A DNA stretch of 18,925 nucleotides, taken from contig JAZUJX010000062.1 in NCBI GenBank assembly GCA_045642965.1, positions 1-18,925 of the forward strand, written 5' to 3'. The position numbers were made by a program, and so were the translations under genes. How positions within the stretch are numbered: position 1 is the stretch's first letter; each line of letters starts with the position of its first letter. Positions 6,932 through 14,742 of this stretch are shown here, piece by piece. The stretch comes from Equadaptatus sp045642965 (GTDB taxonomy: Bacteria > Synergistota > Synergistia > Synergistales > Synergistaceae). Below the pieces are notes generated by a model. The model was given only the letters and a program-made list of their open reading frames with translations. It was not told where the DNA came from and made no database searches.

Positions 6932-6960
6932 TTGTAAAAATTTCGGCTGCTGTATATAAT
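6932..6960 (+). promoter_or_regulatory. Sigma-70 promoter of the Rrf2-type regulator gene
   Basis: TTGTAA (6932-6937), a 17-bp spacer and perfect TATAAT (6955-6960). The start point would be near 6967, giving a leader of about 33 nt before ATG 7000. Confidence 0.75.
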
Positions 6961-6999
6961 CATAGTATAAAGATAGGTTTACAAAAGAAGGGGTACCGG

Positions 7000-7413
7000 A
7001 TGACAATTTCAACTAAGGGGCGCTATGCTTTGAGATTTATGATCGACGTGGCGTCAAACGGAAGAGATTCGCTTGTTACGCTGCGCGAAATTTCCCAACG
7101 CCAGGATATCAGCGTCAAATATTTGGAACAGATAGCCGCGCTGCTTTCAAAAGCCGGACTTATTCAGGCAGTCAGAGGAAACGGAGGCGGCTATGCACTG
7201 ATGCGCAAAGCCTCGGAATACACGGCGGGTGAAATCATACGCGCGGCTGAAGGAAGGATTGCTCCCGTAGACTGTCTCAAAAAAGAACCAAATGTCTGTC
7301 CCCGTGCAGGACAATGTCCCGCTCTAAAATTCTGGAGCGGTCTGGACAAAGTAGTCAACCTTTACATGGAACAATTTACGCTGGAAAGTTTTTTAGGCAG
7401 AAATAACAACTGA
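7000..7413 (+). CDS. Rrf2/IscR-family transcription regulator with three cysteines
   Basis: This 137-aa winged-helix regulator belongs to the Rrf2 family. MTISTKGRYALRFMIDVA opens the helix-turn-helix region, ISVKYLEQI is the recognition helix, and AVRGNGGGYAL is the wing. Three cysteines at 92, 100 and 106 (spacing C-X7-C-X5-C) match the Fe-S cluster-binding loop of IscR-like members, so an Fe-S, redox or NO-sensing role is likely. ATG 7000 is used because AGAAGGGG precedes it; the frame is open back to ATG 6916, but that would enclose the gene's own promoter. It stands alone between a promoter and a terminator, with no iscS/iscU neighbours, so its targets are elsewhere apart from probable autoregulation. 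Cysteine and methionine metabolism is another possible target in this family (CymR), but CymR lacks the cluster cysteines. Confidence 0.85.
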   Translation: MTISTKGRYALRFMIDVASNGRDSLVTLREISQRQDISVKYLEQIAALLSKAGLIQAVRGNGGGYALMRKASEYTAGEIIRAAEGRIAPVDCLKKEPNVCPRAGQCPALKFWSGLDKVVNLYMEQFTLESFLGRNNN

Positions 7414-7449
7414 CACATATCTATACAGATACAAAAACCAAGCACACAT

Positions 7450-7475
7450 ACGCCGGATTTCGGCGTCTTTTTCTC
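7450..7475 (+). terminator. Rho-independent terminator of the rrf2 gene
   Basis: ACGCCG (7450-7455), loop GATTT, CGGCGT (7461-7466), then CTTTTTCTCT. It lies 37 nt after the stop codon. Confidence 0.75.
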
Positions 7476-7522
7476 TGTATTAAAGCAATCTATAAAGTAC
7501 CGGTCATGTTTTAATATATTAT

Positions 7523-7542
7523 ATTTGGGCAGTTTGTTTATA
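7523..7542 (+). repeat. TTGGGCAGTTT intergenic motif, copy 2
   Basis: ATTTGGGCAGTTTGTTTATA. A related sequence in opposite orientation lies at 7582-7599 (reverse complement TGGGCGGTAATGTTTATA, about 15 of 18 positions alike with one gap), so the two may pair as an inverted repeat around an AT-rich core. Confidence 0.45.
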
Positions 7543-7750
7543 GCAATATTATTATATTATATAATGATACTTAATATTTTTTATAAACATTACCGCCCAT
7601 CTGTTATAGCTATTTTTTCTCTCTGAAACAAATCAGTGCGCAGCATATTGCCCGCGCACCTATTCATTATATGCCTGCAAATCAATAAAACGCGCTGTTT
7701 TTAACTGTTTGCACATCATTACACCCCTCCGTGCTTTTTTGCATATTGTT

Positions 7751-7770
7751 AATTGGGCAGTTTTACATAC
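7751..7770 (+). repeat. TTGGGCAGTTT intergenic motif, copy 3
   Basis: AATTGGGCAGTTTTACATAC, followed by ATAATAATATATATT. It lies about 200 bp upstream of the asmA-cob-met operon promoter. Confidence 0.45.
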
Positions 7771-7951
7771 ATAATAATATATATTAAACTCTATTTTATA
7801 TATAATTATTGTTTATTCCGAAAGTACACGGATTCTCTTCCGTCACCTGATTTGAGGGGCTTATAAGTCTCCCTTTTCTTCGCTTTCTCCTTTTGTAGAA
7901 GACACTAAAAATGTTATTTTTTCAGTTGAATTCAGCATTTTTCCTGTTTTG

Positions 7952-7960
7952 TGGTAGAAT
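7952..7960 (+). promoter_or_regulatory. Likely extended -10 promoter of the asmA-cob-met operon
   Basis: TGGTAGAAT combines a TG dinucleotide at the extended -10 position with TAGAAT, 38 nt before ATG 7999. No good -35 is visible, as is common with extended -10 promoters. A TATACT at 7973 would start transcription inside the ribosome binding site and is less likely. Confidence 0.45.
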
Positions 7961-7998
7961 TTACTGTGTCTGTATACTATAGATAAGGAGGGGCTTCC

Positions 7999-10900
7999 AT
8001 GAGTATGCCGAAGTTGCTGTCAAAGCGCACCGCTGCTGTGTTTGTACTTGTTCTGGCAGTCTGCTCCGCCTCAGTTTTTGCCCTGACCAAAGTTAATTTT
8101 CTTGAAAAAACTGCCATGAACTATGCCAAGCCTATGCTTGAAAAAAAACTTAAGGCAGACATGGCGTCTTCTCCGTTCTCCGGAAACCCCGTTACAGGTT
8201 TCCACGCTGCAGACGTAGTGCTGAGCCGCAGCGGCGAAGAGCTTGTAACCATAAAAGACCTTAAAATCACTTTTTCCGTCAGAGATTCAATATACAAACG
8301 CACGCCGAAACTGAAGCTTGAAGCAAGCGGCATACAGACCAGTGTTGACAAATTCAACAGGCTTATACCGCACAATGATTCTCCGGGTCCAAGCAGCATA
8401 ATCATCAGCGAAGCCGTTATTAACGACTCCAGACTTGATACCGAATTCGGCGTGCTGCAGTTTGACAACAGTTCCGTCCGCATAGGGAACAGTCAGACGT
8501 ATGACTTGGACGTTAACGCAAAAATAGAAGATATTGCTGTCTTCTCCCTGAAAGGCGGCGTCAAAAAACACAAAGGAAACTGGACTGCAGATTCTCTCAA
8601 ACTAAAACTGGACGACGGCTCTGCCTTTGTTGACGGCGCAGTTTACCCTGTTCCAGATGCAAAAATTTCAGCAGAAAAGCTTAACCTGAGCAAAATTGCC
8701 GCTGTCTTCCCCGAAGTGCGCCGTTTCGGCGTCCGCGGAATTCTGACTTCCGATCTTACGTTCAAGGGCACCGGCAGACAGCTCGAAACTGCAGGCAGCA
8801 TGTCGCTGACAAATGCCCTGATACACGGCATTCCTTTTGAAGCACTTACTGCACGCTGGACATACGGGAATGAAATGCTTGATGCAGTTTTCAACGAGGA
8901 AAAGCTTGCAAATTCAGCTCTGACCGGAATGCTTAAATTTGACGGCAGGAAAGGAAAACAGTCTCTTGAGGCAGATCTTTCCACACAGAAGCTGCACCTC
9001 GCTACGCTGACGGAACAGTTTAAAGACCAGCTTGGCGGCATAAAAACGCTGCCGCAGGGAACAATTTCAGGAGCAAAAATAAAACTCAAAGGACCTCTTA
9101 CGGCACTCACTGGCAGCATTGAACTGCTGTCGTCCGACATAAATTACGGCGGGTTTGCTTTTAAAAACCTGAAAGGCTCTGCCGTATTTGACGGAAAAGC
9201 GCGCGGCAAAGTCGATTTTTCAACTCTGCACAACGGCAGACCGCTGACGCTGACCGGCGTCCTTGCTTTCGCGGACAACGTCCAGAACGATCTCAAGTTC
9301 TCTGCTGCCGGTTTCCGTCTGGAAGAACTGTACAACATCATTCCCGCTTTGAAAAAAGCGAACGTCAAAGGCACTGTTTCCACAGACGCCTCTTTGACAG
9401 GCACCATCAGCAAGCTGAAACTCAACGCAAAGCTTTCCTCGGAACAGATTACCGCTGACAAGCTTGGCACAATCTCCGCTGTAAGGCTGGACGGAAACTA
9501 TCTTCCAGGCAGCGGAAACTTTGAACTGAGCAGTCTTTCTGCCGTCTGGAACGGGGCAAAACTGAACGCTTCAGGCATGCTGGACAACACTAAACAGAAA
9601 CCCGTGCTGAATTTTTCCGGCCGTATCAGCGATTTTCAAACAGAACGCTTCTATCCGCTGCTCAGCTTCATGGACAACATCAACCTGAAAACAAGCTTAA
9701 ACGCAGACTTCAAAGCAGGCGGTTCTCTTTCCGACATTCAGGCGGACGCGCGGCTGACATCCGGTGCCGGTACTCTCATGAAAGGGCTTGAGCTGCATTC
9801 TGCCTCAGCAGAACTGCATTACAAAGACAATAAAATCATCGTTGACCCTCTTACGCTGGTCACTTCGTGCGGCATTCTGAAGTCACGCGCAGAGTCAATT
9901 GTCAAAGGCGGTACTAACTGGAGCTGGGAGGCTGACGTCGACCGTCTGAGAATGCGCGTTATAAACGGGCTTTTCGGCATGCATGAAGACATTAAAGGAA
10001 TTATGTCAGGCAAAATAAAGCTTTACAGCATAGGCCAGGGAATGCACTGGACAGGAGATTTTAAAAATTCGGCATTCCTCTGGAGAACGTTCCGCTTCGA
10101 CTCATTTACAGGAACCGCAAGCGGCACAAAAGACATTATCAATCTGGATGACATAAAGTTTGAAATATGCGGCGGAAAAGGCATAGCAAAGGGTCAGGTT
10201 ACCATAGGCAAAACGCTTTCCACATCTATGCTCGACGTAAATCTGAAGGCTGACGGAATAAACATTTACGAAGTAACCCGCAGACATCTGCCAAAAGTGC
10301 ACAACGTTCAGGGGCTTGCAGCCGGCAGCTGCAAAGCAACAGGAAGCATCGCAGAGCCAGTCTTCAAGGGTGTTGTCAAACTTTCGCCGCTGCGCGTCAG
10401 CACAGCTTACATTCCGGAGCTGACGGCAGCCGGTGAAGGCAGTCTGTCACATATTTTCTGCAAAAAAATCCGTGTTTCGCTGCCGGAGGGAAGTGCAAAA
10501 GGCAGCGCTTCGCTGCAGAAGACGGAAAATAACTGGCACTGCAAAGCAAAGCTTGACGGCAGCGGAATAGACGTAAAGAAACTGCTCCGCTTTACCTCTG
10601 ACAGTGTAAAATCAATGCTTGACGGCAAAATTGACGCAAACGTTGAATTTGACTGTCCGCTGAACGAATTTATGGCAAAAGGCACACTGACAACAGACGT
10701 GTTCCGCATTAAGGGACTGCAGTTTGAGAAAGTTAAGGCTCCCTTCTACTTTGCAGACGATTATTTTGTAGTTGAAGATTTGGCATGCACGACAAACAGC
10801 GGTACTGTTTCAGGAGGTCTGGCTTACAATACGGCAACAAACCGCTGGGGTGCAACCTGTGACGTCAGCAACCTGGACATTGAAAAAGCATGCAAGGACA

Positions 10901-11679
10901 TTTTCAAAAATTCCAAGGGCAAAATTACAGGCAAAGGTGCAATGAAAATACGCATCGGCGGCTATGCGTTCAATTTGGGAAGCCTTATGGCAGCGGGAAC
11001 CATTCAGGCAACAGACGGGGAAATTGCCGGCTTCAAATTTGTCGATGCCGCAAAGAAATTTACAAAGAACAAACCTCTGCGCTACAAGAAGCTGCAGACA
11101 ACTTTCCGCTACGACAACGAAACCTTGATTTTCCTGCCGGGAACTCAGGCTATAGCGCCGGACGGAGATCCTGTCTACAGAGTGGCAATGGCGGACGGAT
11201 ATATTACGCGCAAAGGCGACATGTCCGTTACCTGCCTGGGAAAATTCAACATCCGCGCACTGAATTCCCTGCTCGGAGGAATCAGCGGACTTATGGACAT
11301 GAGCCGCACAATAACCACTCAGGGCATAAACAACATTGACACGAAAGAACTGCTGCAGAGCGTTCTCGGCGGGGTCTTGGGCGGCGCTACACGTTCGTCA
11401 TTCCGCTTCGTTTCTCTCGGCTTAGGCGGAAACATCAGCTCTCCGAAACTGACAAGATTGGTCGTTGAATCCGACGCCAGAAGAAAACATCAGAGTTCGA
11501 CAATACCAACGTCAAACAGCGATCCTGACGAAAGAAGAGTACGGCAGGACGGAGACCTTACCTTTAAGCTCCATTTTGAAATACCGGTAGGCTACGGCAG
11601 AAGCTCTGAATCGGCAGACTTGCCGGGGCAGTTCATGCAGGACACGCTGAAAAGCCTCATTTCAAACATAACCTTCTAA
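7999..11679 (+). CDS. Large AsmA/TamB-like envelope protein
   Basis: This 1226-aa protein has one N-terminal membrane anchor (about residues 11-30) and a long periplasmic part with many short alternating beta-strand stretches such as SGxLxxDGxx and VKGTVSTDASLTGTI. That is the pattern of AsmA-like repeating beta-groove proteins (AsmA, YhdP, TamB), bridge-like proteins thought to carry phospholipids between inner and outer membranes. The part near residues 974-1025, with KGAMKIRIGG and TDGEIAGFKFVDAAKKF, resembles the AsmA-like C-terminal domain. A Gly-rich segment (LGGVLGGA) follows near 1128, then a polar tail. It implies a diderm cell. The start has GGAGGGG 5 nt upstream. It is first in a seven-gene operon whose other members serve cobalamin and methionine metabolism; a link is not obvious. 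The exact subfamily is uncertain. Confidence 0.8.
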   Translation: MSMPKLLSKRTAAVFVLVLAVCSASVFALTKVNFLEKTAMNYAKPMLEKKLKADMASSPFSGNPVTGFHAADVVLSRSGEELVTIKDLKITFSVRDSIYKRTPKLKLEASGIQTSVDKFNRLIPHNDSPGPSSIIISEAVINDSRLDTEFGVLQFDNSSVRIGNSQTYDLDVNAKIEDIAVFSLKGGVKKHKGNWTADSLKLKLDDGSAFVDGAVYPVPDAKISAEKLNLSKIAAVFPEVRRFGVRGILTSDLTFKGTGRQLETAGSMSLTNALIHGIPFEALTARWTYGNEMLDAVFNEEKLANSALTGMLKFDGRKGKQSLEADLSTQKLHLATLTEQFKDQLGGIKTLPQGTISGAKIKLKGPLTALTGSIELLSSDINYGGFAFKNLKGSAVFDGKARGKVDFSTLHNGRPLTLTGVLAFADNVQNDLKFSAAGFRLEELYNIIPALKKANVKGTVSTDASLTGTISKLKLNAKLSSEQITADKLGTISAVRLDGNYLPGSGNFELSSLSAVWNGAKLNASGMLDNTKQKPVLNFSGRISDFQTERFYPLLSFMDNINLKTSLNADFKAGGSLSDIQADARLTSGAGTLMKGLELHSASAELHYKDNKIIVDPLTLVTSCGILKSRAESIVKGGTNWSWEADVDRLRMRVINGLFGMHEDIKGIMSGKIKLYSIGQGMHWTGDFKNSAFLWRTFRFDSFTGTASGTKDIINLDDIKFEICGGKGIAKGQVTIGKTLSTSMLDVNLKADGINIYEVTRRHLPKVHNVQGLAAGSCKATGSIAEPVFKGVVKLSPLRVSTAYIPELTAAGEGSLSHIFCKKIRVSLPEGSAKGSASLQKTENNWHCKAKLDGSGIDVKKLLRFTSDSVKSMLDGKIDANVEFDCPLNEFMAKGTLTTDVFRIKGLQFEKVKAPFYFADDYFVVEDLACTTNSGTVSGGLAYNTATNRWGATCDVSNLDIEKACKDIFKNSKGKITGKGAMKIRIGGYAFNLGSLMAAGTIQATDGEIAGFKFVDAAKKFTKNKPLRYKKLQTTFRYDNETLIFLPGTQAIAPDGDPVYRVAMADGYITRKGDMSVTCLGKFNIRALNSLLGGISGLMDMSRTITTQGINNIDTKELLQSVLGGVLGGATRSSFRFVSLGLGGNISSPKLTRLVVESDARRKHQSSTIPTSNSDPDERRVRQDGDLTFKLHFEIPVGYGRSSESADLPGQFMQDTLKSLISNITF

Positions 11680-11692
11680 GCAGGTGGAAATT

Positions 11693-12250
11693 ATGGACAC
11701 AGGAATTACTCTGATACTGGGCGGCGCAAGAAGCGGAAAATCGACCTTTGCGGAACAGCTCGCCAGGAATTCGGGCACTGCGGTTACCTACCTTGCAACT
11801 GCCGACATCTGCGACAAAGAGATGGAAGAACGAGTCCGCATGCACAGAGAGCGCAGGCCGAAAGAATGGAACACGTGGGAAGGCTCTCCTGAAAAACTTC
11901 CAGAAGCTGTTGCAAAAATGGAAGGCACACTTATTTTGGATTGTCTGACAATGTGGCTGACGCGGCTTATGTTTGCCACGGACGCAGCCGAAAACGGCAT
12001 GGAAGAAGAGTGGCATGCGCGCGAACAGGAAATAAGGCAGTTGACTGAAACGCTTTGCAGCTCTGCAGAAAAAAATACGCACCTTATAATCGTCAGCAAC
12101 GAAGTCGGCTTTGGAATAGTGCCTGAAAACAGGCTCGCCAGACGTTTCCGCGACATGCAGGGACGCATCAACCAGTTTGTCGCAAGCCGCGCGGAAAATG
12201 TGGCACTTATTGTTGCCGGCTGCCCGCTGTGGGTAAAATCGGAAAAATAA
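11693..12250 (+). CDS. cobU: Bifunctional adenosylcobinamide kinase / guanylyltransferase
   Basis: CobU phosphorylates adenosylcobinamide and transfers GMP from GTP to give adenosylcobinamide-GDP, the activated corrinoid for nucleotide-loop assembly. The 185-aa protein has the expected length and motifs: P-loop GGARSGKS (residues 10-17), then MHRERRP with H51 at the position of the guanylylated histidine (H46 of the Salmonella enzyme), LDCLTMWLTRLM, and VSNEVGFGIVPENRLARRF. ATG 11693 is chosen because AGGTGG lies 5 nt upstream; a GTG at 11684 overlaps that site. It begins 13 nt after the AsmA-like gene and is followed after 38 nt by cobS. No cobT, cobC or cobD is in the window, so only late assembly or salvage of cobinamide is encoded here. 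Confidence 0.93.
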   Translation: MDTGITLILGGARSGKSTFAEQLARNSGTAVTYLATADICDKEMEERVRMHRERRPKEWNTWEGSPEKLPEAVAKMEGTLILDCLTMWLTRLMFATDAAENGMEEEWHAREQEIRQLTETLCSSAEKNTHLIIVSNEVGFGIVPENRLARRFRDMQGRINQFVASRAENVALIVAGCPLWVKSEK

Positions 12251-12288
12251 TACAGGCACTCGGCTTACTTTTGAAAGGACAAACGGGC

Positions 12289-13050
12289 ATGGAAGAAACA
12301 AAAGACAAAAAACGCTGCGGTTTTAAAGACAGATTTGCGCTTATTTGGGCGCTGGAAACACGCTTTCCGCTGCCGGCAAGCTGGTGGCCGAAGGAAGCTG
12401 TCCCCGGCAACAAATACGTTGCCCTGATTCCGCTTGCCGGAGGAATTCTCGGAGTCCTAACTGCACTTCTTGTCTGTATTTTGTCCCACTATATCAGCCC
12501 GTATGCAGCAGCATGGCTCGGAGCAATGTTTTACGCGCTTGCCGGCTGGGGAATTCATCTGGACGGCTGGGCAGACGTGTGGGACGGAATAGGCTCCGGC
12601 AAAAGCGGCGAAGAACTGCGTGCCGTGATCAAAGACACGAAAACAGGCGCTTTTGCCGTTATCGGAATTGTTCTTGCACTCGGCGCATGGACGTCGCTTG
12701 CGGCCTACATACCGATTGAAAAACGTTTCTCCGCCATTGTTCTGGCGGCAGTCTGCGGACGCTTTGCTGAAGCATCTGCCTGCTATTTCGGGAAATATCC
12801 GTGGGAAAACGGACTTGTTGACTGCGTTGCGGCTTTTGACGGCGGAGATTTTGCGCTGGCACTGCTCTGCGTAGTTCCTTTTGCATTCCTTGCGCTTGAT
12901 TACTGCGCAATGTCCGCAATGCTCTGTTTTGTCATCGGGGCAATGAGCGCCTCGTACATGAATAAAAAAATGGGCGGCACCAACGGAGACGTGCTCGGCG
13001 CCGTTGAAGTTTTCGGCGAACTTGCAGCGCTTCTGGTGTTTGCCGCATGA
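12289..13050 (+). CDS. cobS: Adenosylcobinamide-GDP ribazoletransferase (cobalamin synthase)
   Basis: CobS is an integral membrane enzyme that joins adenosylcobinamide-GDP to alpha-ribazole or its 5'-phosphate, completing (phospho)cobalamin. The 253-aa protein has several hydrophobic helices and the conserved acidic signature HLDGWADVWDG (residues 90-100, D92, D96, D99), with KDTKTGAF at 115-122. GGTNGDVLGAVEVFGE at 229-244 is the C-terminal signature. ATG 12289 is preferred, with AAAGGA 10 nt upstream; a GTG at 12229 would overlap cobU by 22 nt and add 20 residues with weaker support. The stop TGA overlaps the ATG of the next gene (ATGA), which couples translation of cobS and the HAD gene. 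Confidence 0.93.
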   Translation: MEETKDKKRCGFKDRFALIWALETRFPLPASWWPKEAVPGNKYVALIPLAGGILGVLTALLVCILSHYISPYAAAWLGAMFYALAGWGIHLDGWADVWDGIGSGKSGEELRAVIKDTKTGAFAVIGIVLALGAWTSLAAYIPIEKRFSAIVLAAVCGRFAEASACYFGKYPWENGLVDCVAAFDGGDFALALLCVVPFAFLALDYCAMSAMLCFVIGAMSASYMNKKMGGTNGDVLGAVEVFGELAALLVFAA

Positions 13051-13847
13051 AGCCGAAACTTATTGCCGCAGACGTTGACGGCACCCTGCTGAACAGCGCC
13101 GGAGAGCTTACGGAACGCACCGTCTCTGCGCTGCGCGAAGCCGAAAAACAGGGCATCAGAACGATGCTGGCAACAGGACGCATGTGCTGTTCAGGGCTTG
13201 TCTTAGCAAGAAAATTAGGCATGACGGCACCCTGCGTCTTTTACAACGGTTCCATAATTATGAACCCTGTTACGGAAGAAATATACTTCAGGCAGGAGCT
13301 TGATGCCGGTCTTGTATCCCGTGTTCTGGCATATTACAGAAAAAAAGGCTGGTATATTCAGAAATACGTGAACGACACTCTCTGCGTTGTTGACAGCAGC
13401 GACGAACGAACGCAGTATTACACTGCAATCACCAAAGTAACCGCGGTTTCGCTCGGGGAAAAATTCTGGACGGAACCTTCTGTGTCAACCAAACTGCTGG
13501 TATGCGCCAAAGAAACAGAAGACTGCGCGCCCATGTTTGAAGAAACAAAACGGGTTTTCGGCAGCGAGCTTTACGTTGTAGGTTCGTGGAAACGCATATT
13601 TGAACTGGTGCATCCGAACGTCAACAAGGCGCATGCAGTGGCACAGGCTGCTGAAATTCTCGGCATCTCACGGGAAGATACCGTCTGTTTCGGCGATTCA
13701 GGAAACGACAACGAAATGCTTCGCTGGGCAGGACTGGGAGTCGCAATGGGAAATTCGGGCGAAGAGACAAAACGCGCCGCAGACGCTGTTGCGGACACAA
13801 ACGACAGAGACGGACTCGCAAAATTTGTCGAGAGTCTGCTGGCGTAA
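13047..13847 (+). CDS. Cof-type HAD-superfamily phosphatase
   Basis: This 266-aa hydrolase has all four HAD motifs: DVDGTLL with nucleophile D9 and acid/base D11, T43 in TGR, K194 in NVNKAHAV, and GDSGNDNEM (216-224) with D217 and D221. The Cof-type (IIB) cap lies between motifs II and III. Family members dephosphorylate sugar phosphates, nucleotides, FMN or pyridoxal phosphate, and substrate cannot be told from sequence. It shares ATGA with cobS and precedes metF by 22 nt. That position raises the possibility that it is the alpha-ribazole-5'-phosphate or cobalamin-5'-phosphate phosphatase replacing CobC; this is inference from context only. Confidence 0.85.
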   Translation: MKPKLIAADVDGTLLNSAGELTERTVSALREAEKQGIRTMLATGRMCCSGLVLARKLGMTAPCVFYNGSIIMNPVTEEIYFRQELDAGLVSRVLAYYRKKGWYIQKYVNDTLCVVDSSDERTQYYTAITKVTAVSLGEKFWTEPSVSTKLLVCAKETEDCAPMFEETKRVFGSELYVVGSWKRIFELVHPNVNKAHAVAQAAEILGISREDTVCFGDSGNDNEMLRWAGLGVAMGNSGEETKRAADAVADTNDRDGLAKFVESLLA

Positions 13848-13869
13848 AATAAAATACGAGGTGGACAGT

Positions 13870-14742
13870 ATGAACAATTACTTTAATTCTCCGAAACCGG
13901 CATACAGCTTTGAAATTTTTCCGCCGAAAGGAACCGGCAGCCTTGCTTCCGTATTCGCCACCATTGATGAACTCGCAAGCCTCTCCCCCGACCTTATAAG
14001 CGTCACCTACGGCGCAGGAGGCACAAGCCGCGAAAATACCGTTGAAATAGCGTCAAAAATACAAAACAGCTACAATATCCCAGCCGTAGCACATTTAACC
14101 TGCGTAGGGGCAACAAAAGCCTCGCTGGACACAATTTTGGACAAATTGCAGGCAAACGGAGTCAGCAACATCCTTGCTCTCCGAGGCGACCTTGTCGAAG
14201 GAGAACCTCTTGGGGAATTCAGACATGCGTCAGATCTGACAGAATACGTGAAAAAACATTACAATTTTACTGTTTTCGCAGCCTGCTACCCGGAAAAACA
14301 CCCGGAAGCGCCAAGCCTCAAAGCAGACATAGACAATCTGAAAAAAAAGGTGGACGCAGGCGCAGACGTTCTGATTACACAGCTTTTCTTCAGTAACGAC
14401 GACTTCTTCCGCTTCCGTGACAAGGTGCGCGCCGCGGGAATAAGCACGCCGATAGAAACGGGCATAATGCCAATAACCTCTGCTTCCCAGGTAACACGCA
14501 TGGTAAACCTTTGCGGAGCAACGCTGCCCGAAACAATAAAAAGAAAACTCGCCGCATACGGACACAACAGCATGGCAATGAAAGAAGCCGGAATAGCCTA
14601 CGCTGTTGAACAGATATCAGACCTGCTCGCCTCGGAAACCGACGGGATTCACTTGTACACAATGAATCAGCCGTCCATTGCAAAACGCATTTCCGAAAGC
14701 CTTCGCGGCATACTCTACTCAAGGAGAGTAAAGTGTGAATAA
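13870..14742 (+). CDS. metF: 5,10-methylenetetrahydrofolate reductase
   Basis: MetF reduces methylenetetrahydrofolate to 5-methyltetrahydrofolate, the methyl donor for MetH. The 290-aa length matches bacterial MetF. Motifs include FEIFPPKG with E15 (equivalent of E28 in E. coli), SVTYGAGGT, AHLTCVGAT, ILALRGD with D107 (equivalent of D120), FAACYPEKHPE, DVLITQLFF, and the C-terminal YTMNQP. ATG 13870 has AGGTGG 5 nt upstream; the open frame reaches back to 13600 inside the HAD gene but that part is a shadow. It overlaps the next gene by 8 nt, so MetF and the MetH reactivation protein are translationally coupled. The electron donor (NADH, or a MetV-type partner) is not evident; no metV is present. 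Confidence 0.94.
   Translation: MNNYFNSPKPAYSFEIFPPKGTGSLASVFATIDELASLSPDLISVTYGAGGTSRENTVEIASKIQNSYNIPAVAHLTCVGATKASLDTILDKLQANGVSNILALRGDLVEGEPLGEFRHASDLTEYVKKHYNFTVFAACYPEKHPEAPSLKADIDNLKKKVDAGADVLITQLFFSNDDFFRFRDKVRAAGISTPIETGIMPITSASQVTRMVNLCGATLPETIKRKLAAYGHNSMAMKEAGIAYAVEQISDLLASETDGIHLYTMNQPSIAKRISESLRGILYSRRVKCE

Larger units (their letters stand above)
7476..7950. other. Long AT-rich intergenic region without a gene
   Basis: No ORF with a credible start was found. The region is strongly AT-rich, especially 7500-7610 and 7760-7815, unlike its neighbours. It holds two TTGGGCAGTTT motif copies and a degenerate inverted relative of the second copy at 7582-7599. A GTGCGC/GCGCAC inverted repeat lies at 7636-7659 with a 12-nt centre. 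It resembles neither a cobalamin nor a SAM riboswitch, although the operon that follows would suit one. Confidence 0.5.

Noticed and set aside
7414..7998. Cobalamin or SAM riboswitch before the asmA-cob-met operon
   Set aside because: No B12-box-like or SAM-I core sequence was seen, and the segment is too AT-rich for the expected conserved stems.
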